A stretch of 64,000 bases of DNA, from assembly GCA_041394265.1 (NCBI GenBank), contig JAWKIO010000005.1, positions 3,968,001 to 4,032,000 of the forward strand, written 5' to 3'. Each line of letters begins with the position of its first letter. Position 1 is the stretch's first letter. Of this stretch, positions 17,255 through 25,022 are shown piece by piece. The stretch is from Acidimicrobiales bacterium (GTDB lineage: Bacteria > Actinomycetota > Acidimicrobiia > Acidimicrobiales > SZUA-35). The notes beneath the pieces are model-generated. The model saw only the letters and a list, made by a program, of their open reading frames with translations, did no database searches and was not told where the DNA came from. A program made the translations under genes and the position numbers.

Positions 17255-17359
17255 TCACCGTTCACCGCTGCGGCGCTCCAGCTCTTCGATCAGGCGCTCC
17301 CTCGGCCACTCGTCCGCAGGGCCGATACGCACGACCGAGTCGAGGTCGATGCTGGTCAC
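17255..17359 (-). CDS. possible 34-residue ORF after the thioesterase
   Basis: GTG 17359 to TGA 17257-17255 encodes a short, charged peptide (SIDLDSVVRIGPADEWP, then RERLIEELERRSGER) with high GC at third positions. It lies 44 bp downstream of the thioesterase on the same strand. There is no good ribosome site and no recognised family. It could be a real small protein, or the C-terminal scrap of a lost gene inside the element. Low confidence. Confidence 0.3.
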   Translation of the reverse strand: MTSIDLDSVVRIGPADEWPRERLIEELERRSGER

Positions 17360-17403
17360 CCCTGGCGACTCGCCCCGAGCCAAGTCGGACCCTTCCGGCG
17401 GAC

Positions 17404-17847
17404 TCAGACGGTCGTCGTGGTCTGGGGGGACCACAGCAAATTCGAGCTGGCGCTGGCCAGGGTGCGGCCGTCGGGATCGCTCAGTGTGGCCGAGGCATGC
17501 ACCACCCGCAAGCCGGCCCGCGCGATCTCCGCCGTCGCGCGTACGGTCGCACCAACTGCCGCCGAGGCGAGGTAGTCGGTCGCCAGGTTGATGGAGAGAT
17601 GGAAGCCGTCGCGCCCGAGGGTGAACGCCGCCAGCCCGACGGCATCGCCGAGCATGGCGCACTGCATGCCGCCATGGAGGAGGCCGGCCGGGTTGGCCAT
17701 CTCGTCGCGCTCGACCAGCACCCCGCCGAGCCAGCGAGTGAACGGCGGTCCGCCTGCCCACACGTCGGCAGATCCAATGCAGGCACGGAAGAACTCGACG
17801 GTCTCGTTCACCTCGGAGTGCTCGTCGCTTGTCACGGCGGCACCCAT
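17404..17847 (-). CDS. PaaI-family thioesterase
   Basis: A 147-residue hotdog-fold protein. NPAGLLHGGMQCAMLGDAVG (residues 52-71) is the PaaI/YbgC-like HGG signature with the catalytic Asp downstream, and LSINLATDYLASA is the central strand. GGAGG sits 6 nt before ATG 17847. The family hydrolyses acyl-CoA thioesters. It lies inside the tRNA-bounded element upstream of the AbiE pair and on the same strand, but 233 bp and the AbiE promoter separate them. It is an unusual cargo gene for such a small element. Confidence 0.85.
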   Translation of the reverse strand: MGAAVTSDEHSEVNETVEFFRACIGSADVWAGGPPFTRWLGGVLVERDEMANPAGLLHGGMQCAMLGDAVGLAAFTLGRDGFHLSINLATDYLASAAVGATVRATAEIARAGLRVVHASATLSDPDGRTLASASSNLLWSPQTTTTV

Positions 17848-18436
17848 GGCACACCTCCGTGCCACTCCAACCGGGGATCCAGCCGGACAGCACCCCCTTC
17901 GCAGGGTGTTCCGCCGAGGCACCGGTTGCAGGCGAAGATCGCCGCTTCGATGTCGTCGACACGGTCGAGGGGTGCAGAGGTGAGCGACTGCAGCAGGGAC
18001 TTCGTCGTGGGCGTTGTTCGGCTCGATGGTGGTGCGGGGGACGAGGGGAGCTCTCCTGGGCGAGTTTGTCGGCCGAGAGATGAAGGAGAGATCGACGATG
18101 AGGTCTCGGTGGAGATGGCTACCCCACGATCGGACCGTGGAACGCTCTGGGGTCGGCAGAACTCTCAGCTGGTCGGCGCAGCAGAGAGGACCTTGGGGTT
18201 TGGAGCCGAGCTGAGGTCGTCGGTCGGCACGTACGCGTTGGACCGGATCTCCTTGGCCTCGGTGTCCCAATGGGCGATTCGGGCGGGCCACAGGTGGTGT
18301 ATGGCAGTCAACATCGGAGGTGAAGCGAGACAACGGCCGGGCGGCCCTCGTCGTGCCGTCGAGTACAGGCATTCGAGCCAGGACGGCGTGAGGCGGGCGT
18401 GCTCGGGTCTATCGCTCGGTCTAGGAGCGGGAGTTT
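17848..18436. other. tRNA-proximal part of the element without a recognised gene
   Basis: This is where an integrase would be expected, but no integrase motif can be read in any frame. On the minus strand, about 18027-17832 has an open, codon-like frame with two Cys pairs (AAIFACNRCLGGTPCEGG, then RLDPRLEWHGGVPW) ending at TGA 17834-17832, but it lacks a start codon. On the same strand, 18380-18165 has another coding-like stretch (PARIAHWDTEAKEIRSN). Both may be remnants of lost genes. Confidence 0.4.
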
Positions 18437-18457
18437 GGCACCCGGTTTGGCACCCGT

Positions 18458-18556
18458 CGTGAACGACGAAGGCCGCCGACGGGGCGTTTGCCCTGGTCGA
18501 CGGCCTTCTCGAGGTACGCCCCCTGGGACTTGAACCCAGAACCTGCGGATTAAGAG
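18458..18556. repeat. right 99-bp direct repeat (in the functional tRNA-Lys)
   Basis: Exact copy of 15473-15571, offset 2985 bp. It covers the tRNA-Lys 3' half and the hairpin behind it. Just outside, 18434-18456 has a tandem TTTGGCACCCG; the left copy has a diverged version of it. Confidence 0.88.
18468..18508 (-). terminator. hairpin terminator behind tRNA-Lys
   Basis: GAAGGCCGCCGAC (18468-18480) pairs with GTCGACGGCCTTC (18496-18508): a 13-bp stem with one G-T pair and a 15-nt loop, 6 bp past the tRNA 3' end. There is no U tract, as is common in actinobacteria. It is duplicated in the left repeat. Confidence 0.7.
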
Positions 18557-18587
18557 TCCGTTGCTCTGCCAATTGAGCTAGAGGCGC
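18515..18587 (-). tRNA. tRNA-Lys(CTT)
   Basis: A 73-nt cloverleaf: acceptor GCGCCTC pairs with GGGGCGT, D stem GCTC/GAGC, anticodon loop CTCTTAA with CTT, T arm CTGGG-TTCAAGT-CCCAG, discriminator A. The outermost anticodon-stem pair (A27-C43) is mismatched, exactly beside the point where the duplicated att sequence ends. CCA is not encoded. It is the integration target of the AbiE element. Confidence 0.93.
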
Positions 18588-18666
18588 TTGTGTAGCCGCC
18601 GAAGCTTAGCGTTCACCCTGCACCTTGCCGACGCTGGGTGTTCACTTTCGCCTTGCGGTTGCGTGG

Positions 18667-18741
18667 GGTGACTGAGGGGAATCGAACCCCCGGCCTTCAG
18701 TGCCACAAACTGACGCTCTAACCGACTGAGCTACAGCCACC
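18667..18741 (-). tRNA. tRNA-His(GTG)
   Basis: Cloverleaf with anticodon GTG in loop TTTGTGG, acceptor GTGGCTG/CAGTCAC and T loop TTCGATT. The extra 5' G(-1), opposite discriminator C73 and diagnostic of tRNA-His, is encoded. CCA is encoded at 18666-18664. Confidence 0.95.
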
Positions 18742-18891
18742 AGGAATCGGCAAGCCTAGCGGATACCCCGGCGAACGACGATCAACTTTTGCCGCATGAT
18801 CCCGATGACCTGGAGCGCCGCACCGATCGCCCGCCGAGCGCACTAGGCTCGTCGGGCCGTTGCTCGGGCGTTGGCTCGGACAGCGTCGCAC

Positions 18892-18965
18892 GCCTCCGTA
18901 GCTCAACCGGATAGAGCACCAGACTTCTAATCTGACGGTTGCAGGTTCGAGTCCTGCCGGGGGCG
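18892..18965 (+). tRNA. tRNA-Arg(TCT)
   Basis: A 74-nt cloverleaf: acceptor GCCTCCG/CGGGGGC, D arm GCTC...GAGC, anticodon loop CTTCTAA with TCT, T arm GCAGG-TTCGAGT-CCTGC, discriminator G, no encoded CCA. It is on the opposite strand to the two tRNAs before it. The following 217 bp up to the methyltransferase contain nothing further that I recognise. Confidence 0.95.
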
Positions 18966-19182
18966 CTCGCCAGATCACGCCTCGGTCGGCTCGGGACTGG
19001 TCGCCCATGATGAATCATGGCTCCCGCCCGCACCGCCTGTTCGCGGGGTTCGAGCAACGCTTCGCTGATTGCTTCTCATCGACAATTCGCGGCGCTGACT
19101 CCGATGCCGCCTCTACCTGCCGATGGATTCGGGGCGAGGCTCGGTGAGGGTCGTTGAGCGAGCAATCGGATGAGGGTCAGAC

Positions 19183-20076
19183 ATGGGTGAACTTCGGAGC
19201 TATGCCGACTTCGGACTGATGCGGTCATGGCGTCAGGTCGTCAACGCCGTCACGACCGATCACGCTGCCGGCCTTGCGCCGTTGAAGGTCGGGCTCGAGC
19301 GAGACGTGGACCGGCTGGAGACCCAACTCGGCGAGCAGCTGACTGGGCTCCGGCTCCTCGAGATCGGACCTGGCCAGGGGCTTGAGCGAGCGCACTACCT
19401 CGGGCTGTCGAACACGGTCGAGGCGCTCGATCTCGACGTCGTCAGTGCGCGTGACGCCGCCGGTTGGTGGCGTATGGCGCGAACGAATGGCGCGGGACGA
19501 GTGGTGAAGTCGCTGGGACGCGAACTGCTCGTCAACCGGTCGGCCCGTCGAAGCTGGATCGATCTGGTCGGCGGCACCTCCTTCATCCGGCCGAGGAGTC
19601 ACCAGGGCGACATCGTCGACTGGCGTCCAGCCCACGGAGCCTTCGATGCGGTGGTGTCCTGGTCGGTGTTCGAGCATGTCAGCGATCCCCGAGCCGCTCT
19701 CGCCGGGGTCATCGAGGCGCTTCGACCTGGAGGAGCAGCGCTGATCAGCATCCACAACTACACCTCGGCCAACGGTCACCACGACATTCGATCGTTCACC
19801 GGAGTGGACGATCAACGCCTGCTGTGGGGGCACCTTCGGCCGAGCACGGCCGCAGGCATTCGCCCGAGCGCGTTCCTCAACGAATGGCGGCTGGCCGATT
19901 GGCGGCGACTGTTCGACGAACTCACACCCGGATACGTGGAATACCTGGATCAGTACGAACATCCCGAGGTGTTCGGGCCGCTGATCGACGGCGCGTTTGC
20001 CGAGGAACTCGACGGCTACTCGCGCGACGAACTGCTCACCGTCAACGCCGTCTTCGTGTTCCGCAAGGCCGACTGA
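19183..20076 (+). CDS. class I SAM-dependent methyltransferase
   Basis: A protein of 297 residues. LLEIGPGQGLERAHYLGL is the AdoMet motif I (about 58-75). FDAVVSWSVFEHVSDPRAAL and EALRPGGAALISIHNYTS are motifs IV and VI of the Methyltransf_11/23 fold. A GAGGGT precedes ATG 19183. The FRKAD terminus and the length fit sugar- or lipid-modifying methyltransferases, but there is no context to name a substrate; the neighbours are tRNAs and a broken gene. Confidence 0.85.
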   Translation: MGELRSYADFGLMRSWRQVVNAVTTDHAAGLAPLKVGLERDVDRLETQLGEQLTGLRLLEIGPGQGLERAHYLGLSNTVEALDLDVVSARDAAGWWRMARTNGAGRVVKSLGRELLVNRSARRSWIDLVGGTSFIRPRSHQGDIVDWRPAHGAFDAVVSWSVFEHVSDPRAALAGVIEALRPGGAALISIHNYTSANGHHDIRSFTGVDDQRLLWGHLRPSTAAGIRPSAFLNEWRLADWRRLFDELTPGYVEYLDQYEHPEVFGPLIDGAFAEELDGYSRDELLTVNAVFVFRKAD

Positions 20077-20088
20077 TCGGTCCTGCGT

Positions 20089-20911
20089 TCAGTCCTCGAT
20101 GCGTATGGCGTCGAAGCCTCGTTCGCACTTGATGGCGCCCTCGACGCCTGAAGTCGGCGCGCTGAGTTCCCACGATTCGGTGTCGCCGGGAGGGATGGCG
20201 AAGACCGAGACATCGGCCGTCCCGAGTGAGGCGCCAGTTGCCGTGTCGAAGAACTCCACTTGCACGAAGTAGCTCGACGTCGATGTGCGCGGATTGGTCA
20301 CGGTCCCTGACGCGGTCGGCACGCCACCCTCGAGCGAGCACGACGTCACGGCAATCGCCTGCGTGGCTTCCTGGCGGCGGTCGAACTCGTCCTCGAACTC
20401 GGCGAACGTGTCGCCCAACTCGGCGGCGCCGTCGGCCAGCACTGTGGCAATGAGCAGACAGCCGCCGACGCCGACGACCATCAGAAACAGGAGAATGCCG
20501 AGCACCCACCATCCGGCTTTGCTCGACTTCTTCGGCGCCACCCCGTAGGTGTAGGTGCCCGGCGCCTGTGGTCCTGGTGGCGGCGCGCCGTAGCCCGGTT
20601 GTGGTGCCATTCCTGGCGCCCCGGGCGGGGGCATGGCGCCCGGTGGTGGTATTGCACCTGGTGGCGCCATGGCACCGGGCGGTGGCATCGCTCCAGGGTC
20701 GGGTGCGGCGAACGCCGACGGTTCCGGCGGGGCAACAGTGGTCGTCTCCGCCCAATCGCCGCCTCCGGCGGCCGTGGCCGCATCGCGCGGCCCGGTCGGC
20801 TGCTGGCCGTCGGGCCAATACCGACCATCGTTGCCGAGGACCCAGCGTATGAGTCCCTTGGCGTGGTGGGATTTCGGGGCGGGTCCACCTGTGGGTGAGT
20901 CACCGGCGTGA
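20089..20911 (-). pseudogene. membrane protein with Pro-rich linker, 3' part, cut by IS256
   Basis: The C-terminal part reads GLIRWVLGNDGRYWPDGQQ (a DUF2510-like Trp motif), then a linker with repeated PPPGAM units, one membrane helix (GWWVLGILLFLMVVGVGG, CLLIATVL), and an external domain of about 100 residues with two Cys. The frame runs on into the insertion sequence, and the only upstream ATG (20979) is antisense within the transposase gene. The natural 5' end lies on the other side of the element (22195-22297). A product would have to start inside the IS. Confidence 0.75.
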
Positions 20912-22194
20912 TGCTCGGTGTGTACGACCAAGTGCACACCATGGAGAACCACACCGATGACTCTTGAACAGTCTGACATCGACCGCCTGCTCGACGCGAT
21001 CTCGATCGGAGAAGGAACCGATCTGGTCCGCCAGCTCGCCCAATGGGCGCTGCAACAGTTGATCGAGGCCGAAGCGGCCGAAAAGATCGGCGCCGGCCCC
21101 TACGAGCGCAGCATCGACCGGACCACGCATCGCAACGGGACCCGGCCACGGACCTTGTCGACCAAGGCCGGCGATCTGGAACTCGGGATCCCGAAACTTC
21201 GCAAGGGTTCGTTCTTCCCCAGCATCCTCGAACCCCGCCGACGGATCGATCAGGCTCTGTATGCGGTGGTGATGGAGGCCTATGTCAACGGCGTCTCCAC
21301 CCGAGCGGTCGATGATCTGGTGGTGGCGATGGGGATCGACACCGGCATCTCCAAATCAGAGGTGTCGCGGATCTGCGCCGGTCTGGACGAACGAGTCGAA
21401 GCGTTCCGGACACGCACCCTGGGTCACACTTCGTTTCCGTACGTGTATCTCGACGCCACCTACATCAACGTCCGTGACGACGCCCTCGGCCAGGTCGTGT
21501 CCCGAGCGGTGGTCATCGCGACCGGGATCACCGCTGCTGGTGACCGCGAAGTGCTGGGTGTCGATATCGGTGATTCGGAGGACGAAACGTTCTGGCTCCG
21601 GTTCCTCCGCTCGATGCGTAAACGTGGTCTCGGTGGTGTCCGCCTCGTCATCTCCGACGCCCACGAAGGGCTGAAGGCCGCCATCCGCAAAGGGATCAGC
21701 GGGGCGAGCTGGCAGCGGTGTCGCGTGCACTACGCCCGGAATCTGTTGTCCAAGGTCCCGAAAGGGCAGCAAGAAATGGTGGCGGCCGCGTTCCGGTCGA
21801 TCTTCGCGCTCGGCACCACCGGGGAGATCAACACCCGTTGGGACGAGGTCGCCGACATGCTCGAGGCCAAGTTCCCGAAAGCGTCGTTGTCGATGCGTGA
21901 CGCCAAGACCGATGTGTTGGCGTTCGGGGCGTTCCCGTCGTCGCATTGGCGCAAGATCTGGTCGAACAATCCGTTGGAACGACTGAACAAGGAAGTGAAA
22001 CGGCGCACGAACGTGGTCGGGATCTTCCCCAACGACGCCGCAGCGATCCGGCTCATCGGGGCCGTGCTCGCTGATCAGCACGCGGAATGGGCGGTCGCTC
22101 GCCGCTACATGACCGAGGGGTCGATGGCAGACCTCAACACTGTGCGCGACACTGAGCGATCACGGGCCCAACTCGAGGCCTGACACACCGAGCA
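20912..22194 (+). mobile_element. IS256-family insertion sequence
   Basis: The minimal limits are set by a perfect 12-bp terminal inverted repeat, TGCTCGGTGTGT (20912-20923) and its complement (22183-22194); imperfect pairing continues outward for several bases. One transposase gene fills it. I could not find an 8-9-bp target duplication in the flanks, so either the true ends lie a few bases further out or the insertion was followed by a small deletion. Confidence 0.88.
20957..22183 (+). CDS. IS256-family transposase
   Basis: A 408-residue mutator-type DDE transposase. YLDATY (Asp 166), VISDAHEGLK (Asp 234) and NNPLERLNKEVKRRT (Glu 341) form the catalytic triad. The RIDQALYAVVMEAYVNGVS block and a CRVHYARNLLSKVP segment with the C/H pair are family hallmarks. 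I chose ATG 20957 over an upstream in-frame ATG in the terminal repeat region. The full length suggests an active enzyme. Confidence 0.95.
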   Translation: MTLEQSDIDRLLDAISIGEGTDLVRQLAQWALQQLIEAEAAEKIGAGPYERSIDRTTHRNGTRPRTLSTKAGDLELGIPKLRKGSFFPSILEPRRRIDQALYAVVMEAYVNGVSTRAVDDLVVAMGIDTGISKSEVSRICAGLDERVEAFRTRTLGHTSFPYVYLDATYINVRDDALGQVVSRAVVIATGITAAGDREVLGVDIGDSEDETFWLRFLRSMRKRGLGGVRLVISDAHEGLKAAIRKGISGASWQRCRVHYARNLLSKVPKGQQEMVAAAFRSIFALGTTGEINTRWDEVADMLEAKFPKASLSMRDAKTDVLAFGAFPSSHWRKIWSNNPLERLNKEVKRRTNVVGIFPNDAAAIRLIGAVLADQHAEWAVARRYMTEGSMADLNTVRDTERSRAQLEA

Positions 22195-22297
22195 ACACAC
22201 TCGGAACCCCACCACTCCACGGGACTCTGTCGACCCAGCCCTCGGGTGGTGGCCAGGGATAGTCGTTGCCATCCCATGCGGTGTAGTTCTCGCTCAT
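22195..22297 (-). pseudogene. 5' fragment of the IS256-interrupted gene
   Basis: GGAGGG on the minus strand lies just ahead of ATG 22297. The reading SENYTAWDGNDYPWPPPEGW is a typical start of actinobacterial DUF2510/Pro-rich membrane proteins, and it runs into the IS end. It matches in strand and style the 3' part at 20089-20911, which lacks its own start, so the two are best read as one gene split by the element. Confidence 0.7.
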
Positions 22298-22648
22298 CGT
22301 CCCTCCAATGTGACACCGGCAGCGTAGATCATCCTGATGACGCCGGGATCGAGTCCAGGTGTCACCGGACACACCGGACGTGGCAAGAAACACATCGAGT
22401 TTGCATTCGTGGCGGCGCCGCGTAACGTGATCGTCACTTACCGGCTTACTCGGGGGCCGACAACCCGAGCGCACATGCCTCTAACCAAGGCGGGATCCTT
22501 TCAGAGGGGCATGGGATGACGCAGACATGCGTGCGAGTTCGTCGGTTTGGTATCCCTCGGCACGTCCGCATGCACTGGGCGTTTGTCGTCATCTCAGGCC
22601 TTCCACTCAGCAGCGCCCTCGCTGCTGAGCGAACGATGAGGTGGTTAC
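22298..22648 (+). promoter_or_regulatory. long structured leader of the Rpf-like gene
   Basis: 350 bp without a gene. The final 200 bp contain nested hairpins: CATGCC(TCT)/(AGAGG)GGCATG around 22474-22513, CATGCG (22526-22531) with CGCATG (22567-22572), and a perfect 10-bp stem-loop CTCAGCAGCG-CCCT-CGCTGCTGAG at 22606-22629, directly before the GAGGTGG of the Rpf gene. Actinobacterial rpf genes are often controlled by c-di-AMP (ydaO-type) riboswitches. Short matches such as CTAACC..GGCGG are suggestive, but the full consensus is not recognisable. Confidence 0.4.
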
Positions 22649-23431
22649 ATGCTGAACAAGATGAAGACGGCGGTTGCCGTGCTCCTGGCCGTCGGGACAC
22701 TGCTGGTCGCAGTGCCCGCGTCGGCGCAGAGCACCAACGACGGCGCCGCAAGCACGATTGACGAAGCGACCCCGCAGGGTCTCGCATCGCTGGCACCGAA
22801 CGATCGCATCACCAGGCTGTATCGAGCAGCGCTCGGTCGCGAGCCCGACGCTGCCGGCCACGACTATTGGGTCGACCAGATCGAAAGCGGTGAATCACTC
22901 CTCGCGCTCACCCGGTCACTCATCGACTCCGAAGAGGCCCAGAATCGCTCGACCGGTGATCCGCTCCGCGACGCCTACCTCTGGGCCCTCGGTCGTGAAC
23001 CCGACACGTCGGGCTACGAGTACTGGTCACAGTACGACGCCGCCCGCGCCGTGCTCTACATCTCCGACTCGGCCGAGCACCGGATTGCCACCGGTCTCGA
23101 GGTCGTGCAGGCACCCGTGGTGCCGGTGGTCTCGCCGTCCGCTCCTGCGGGTTGGGTCGACGCCGGCCACGGCGTCTACGTGCCGCCGATCCTGCTCGAG
23201 ATCCGGCGCTGCGAATCGGGTGGCAACTACTTGGCGGCCAACCGCCGGTCGAGCGCTCGGGGTGCCTACCAGTTCCTGGCCTCCAGCTGGGCTGCCTACG
23301 GCCATGCTGCTCGCTACGGCGTGTTCGAAGCCCACCTGGCCACGCCGGCCCAGCAGGACGAAGCCGCCGTCATCACGTGGAAGCGAGATGGCGTTCGCCC
23401 CTGGTACGCCAGCCGGAGCTGCTGGGGCTGA
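22649..23431 (+). CDS. secreted Rpf/transglycosylase-like protein with DUF4214 modules
   Basis: A 260-residue exported protein. A signal peptide (residues 1-26, ending AVPASA) is followed by two DUF4214-like units (ITRLYRAALGREPDAAGHDYW and a second with LWALGREPDTSGYEYW, about 53-145). A short linker leads to a C-terminal resuscitation-promoting-factor/transglycosylase domain, EIRRCESGGNY with probable catalytic Glu 189, RGAYQFLASSW, and Cys 188/Cys 258 able to form a disulfide. Rpf enzymes cleave peptidoglycan and wake dormant cells. Joining DUF4214 to an Rpf domain is unusual. The 3' end overlaps the convergent phnE gene by 59 bp. Confidence 0.85.
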   Translation: MLNKMKTAVAVLLAVGTLLVAVPASAQSTNDGAASTIDEATPQGLASLAPNDRITRLYRAALGREPDAAGHDYWVDQIESGESLLALTRSLIDSEEAQNRSTGDPLRDAYLWALGREPDTSGYEYWSQYDAARAVLYISDSAEHRIATGLEVVQAPVVPVVSPSAPAGWVDAGHGVYVPPILLEIRRCESGGNYLAANRRSSARGAYQFLASSWAAYGHAARYGVFEAHLATPAQQDEAAVITWKRDGVRPWYASRSCWG

Positions 23432-25022
23432 TCGCTCGGCGAGCGAGCTCGTCGACCAGCAGGGTCACGAGCACCAGTGCGATCAGCGCTGCGAGCGCTC
23501 GATCGAAGGCTCGCCCCGCCAGCTCCAGCGTGAGCGTTCGTCCGAGGCCGGTCGCCCCGGCGGTGCCGACCATCACAGTGTCGCGTACCGTTACCTCCCA
23601 TCGATAGAAGGTGAGTCCCTGCCACCGTTGTCGGATCGACGGCACGGCGGCGGCGACGAACGCCACGATCGACGGTGCGCCTGCCGCACGAAGCGACGGT
23701 GAGGCTGCGTCGTCGTCGTTCTCCAACACCTCGGCCATGAGGCGGCCGAGCACGCCGAGGTTGTAGAGGCCGAGGGCGACGGCACCGGGAACGATCCCGG
23801 GCAAGATCACGAGAACGACGACGAACGCCCACACCGGCGGGGGCACGGCGCGTAGCAGCAACATCACCGACCGCGTCGCGAACTCGATCACCCGCACGAG
23901 CAGCGATGGGTGATCGGGCGCCGCACGCAGCCCGCCGCCGGACGCAAACGCCATCACCACTGCGCCAAGTGCTGCGATCGTGATCGCCAGGACGGAGATG
24001 ACGAAGGTGTCGAGCGAGTCGAGGGCCAGGCCGCGCAACCCGAGGTCGCCGGTGGCCGGAGGCCATGCCCGGTCGGCCAGGTCGACGATCAGCGACCGGG
24101 TCTGCGGGCGCCACAGCCGGCTGATCTCCGGTGAGACCCACCACCAGGCGAGCGGCGCGGCGACCACGAGTGCGATGGCCGAGCGGGCACTCGACGACGC
24201 CCCGGTCGCCGTCACGACGGCATCGGAACGCCGTACCCACGACGACCACCGATCGGCGAAGCCACTCAGCGCAACGAGAAACCAGATCGCCGTCCACACC
24301 TCGCCGTAGCGGAGCGACTGGAAGCTGAGTGCCAGTTCATAGCCGAGGCCGCCGGCGCCGATGATGCCCAGGACAGCCGCCGATCGCATGGCGCACTCGA
24401 ATCGATAGAACGCATACGACAGCAGATCACGCTTGGCCGTCGGTGCCGTCGCGGCGAGCAGCGCCACCATCCGTGGCGCTCCGGCGGCCCGCAGCGCGTA
24501 GCTGCCCTCGGGGCTGGCACCGTCGATCATGTCGGCGAACACCTTCGCCGTCACGGCGCCGAAGGGCACGCCGATCGAGACGATGGCAACGATCGGGTCC
24601 AGTCCCAAGATCTGGATCAGCACGAGCGCGAAGACGAACTCGTGGATTGCGCGCGGCAGCACCGATGCCAGCCAGACCGCCCGTCGGGTGGCCGCAGCGA
24701 CACGACGGCGAGCACCGGGCGGGATCCGGTCGAGGTCCCAGGTGGTGCTGGCGATCAGGGGAGCGAAAACCACGCCGATGATCACCGCCAGCATCGTGCC
24801 CAGGAGCGCAAACGACGCCGTGGTCAGCGAGGCCTCGACCATCCGTCGAAGGAAGTCCCCTTGGAGCGCAGGTTGGAACGCCGCCGACCAGAACGAGGCG
24901 AACGAGTCGACACCGCTCGGGTTGGCGACGGCACCGCTTCGGACCCACGCCGTGAGCGCGGTGAGGAAGACGACGCCCGCAGTGGTCGTCGACGTGCGGC
25001 GCTTGCGGCTCCAGGCTGGCAT
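23373..25022 (-). CDS. phnE: fused double permease of a PhnE-type ABC transporter
   Basis: A 549-residue integral membrane protein made of two PhnE-like halves. Each half carries an ABC permease EAA loop: the first SYALRAAGAPRMVALL leading to IIGAGGLGYELALS, the second SPSLRAAGAPSIVAFV leading to GTAGATGLGRTLTL. Most phosphonate/phosphite importers use one PhnE homodimer or two separate genes, so the fusion is noteworthy. The ATG at 25022 overlaps the phnC stop. Its end runs 59 bp into the convergent Rpf-like gene. Confidence 0.88.
   Translation of the reverse strand: MPAWSRKRRTSTTTAGVVFLTALTAWVRSGAVANPSGVDSFASFWSAAFQPALQGDFLRRMVEASLTTASFALLGTMLAVIIGVVFAPLIASTTWDLDRIPPGARRRVAAATRRAVWLASVLPRAIHEFVFALVLIQILGLDPIVAIVSIGVPFGAVTAKVFADMIDGASPEGSYALRAAGAPRMVALLAATAPTAKRDLLSYAFYRFECAMRSAAVLGIIGAGGLGYELALSFQSLRYGEVWTAIWFLVALSGFADRWSSWVRRSDAVVTATGASSSARSAIALVVAAPLAWWWVSPEISRLWRPQTRSLIVDLADRAWPPATGDLGLRGLALDSLDTFVISVLAITIAALGAVVMAFASGGGLRAAPDHPSLLVRVIEFATRSVMLLLRAVPPPVWAFVVVLVILPGIVPGAVALGLYNLGVLGRLMAEVLENDDDAASPSLRAAGAPSIVAFVAAAVPSIRQRWQGLTFYRWEVTVRDTVMVGTAGATGLGRTLTLELAGRAFDRALAALIALVLVTLLVDELARRAISPSSSGWRTRGERHLAST

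Larger units (their letters stand above)
15572..18556. mobile_element. small tRNA-Lys-integrated element carrying AbiE
   Basis: A 2985-bp segment delimited by the two copies of the 99-bp repeat. Contents, all on the minus strand: an AbiEi/AbiEii toxin-antitoxin pair, a 34-codon possible ORF, a PaaI-type thioesterase, and about 600 bp next to the tRNA without a recognisable gene. No integrase, excisionase or replication gene is visible, so it is either a decayed remnant or a satellite mobilised in trans. 15572-15791 holds no gene that I can support. The boundaries are seen directly; the mobile origin is inferred from the att-like repeat. Confidence 0.8.

Noticed and set aside
18165..18572. A 135-codon minus-strand ORF starting inside tRNA-Lys
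   Set aside because: Its first third is the translation of the tRNA and terminator; only the remaining stretch looks coding-like and it has no start.
22400..22648. Confident c-di-AMP riboswitch call
   Set aside because: Only short fragments resemble the consensus and the order of the conserved blocks could not be matched by eye.
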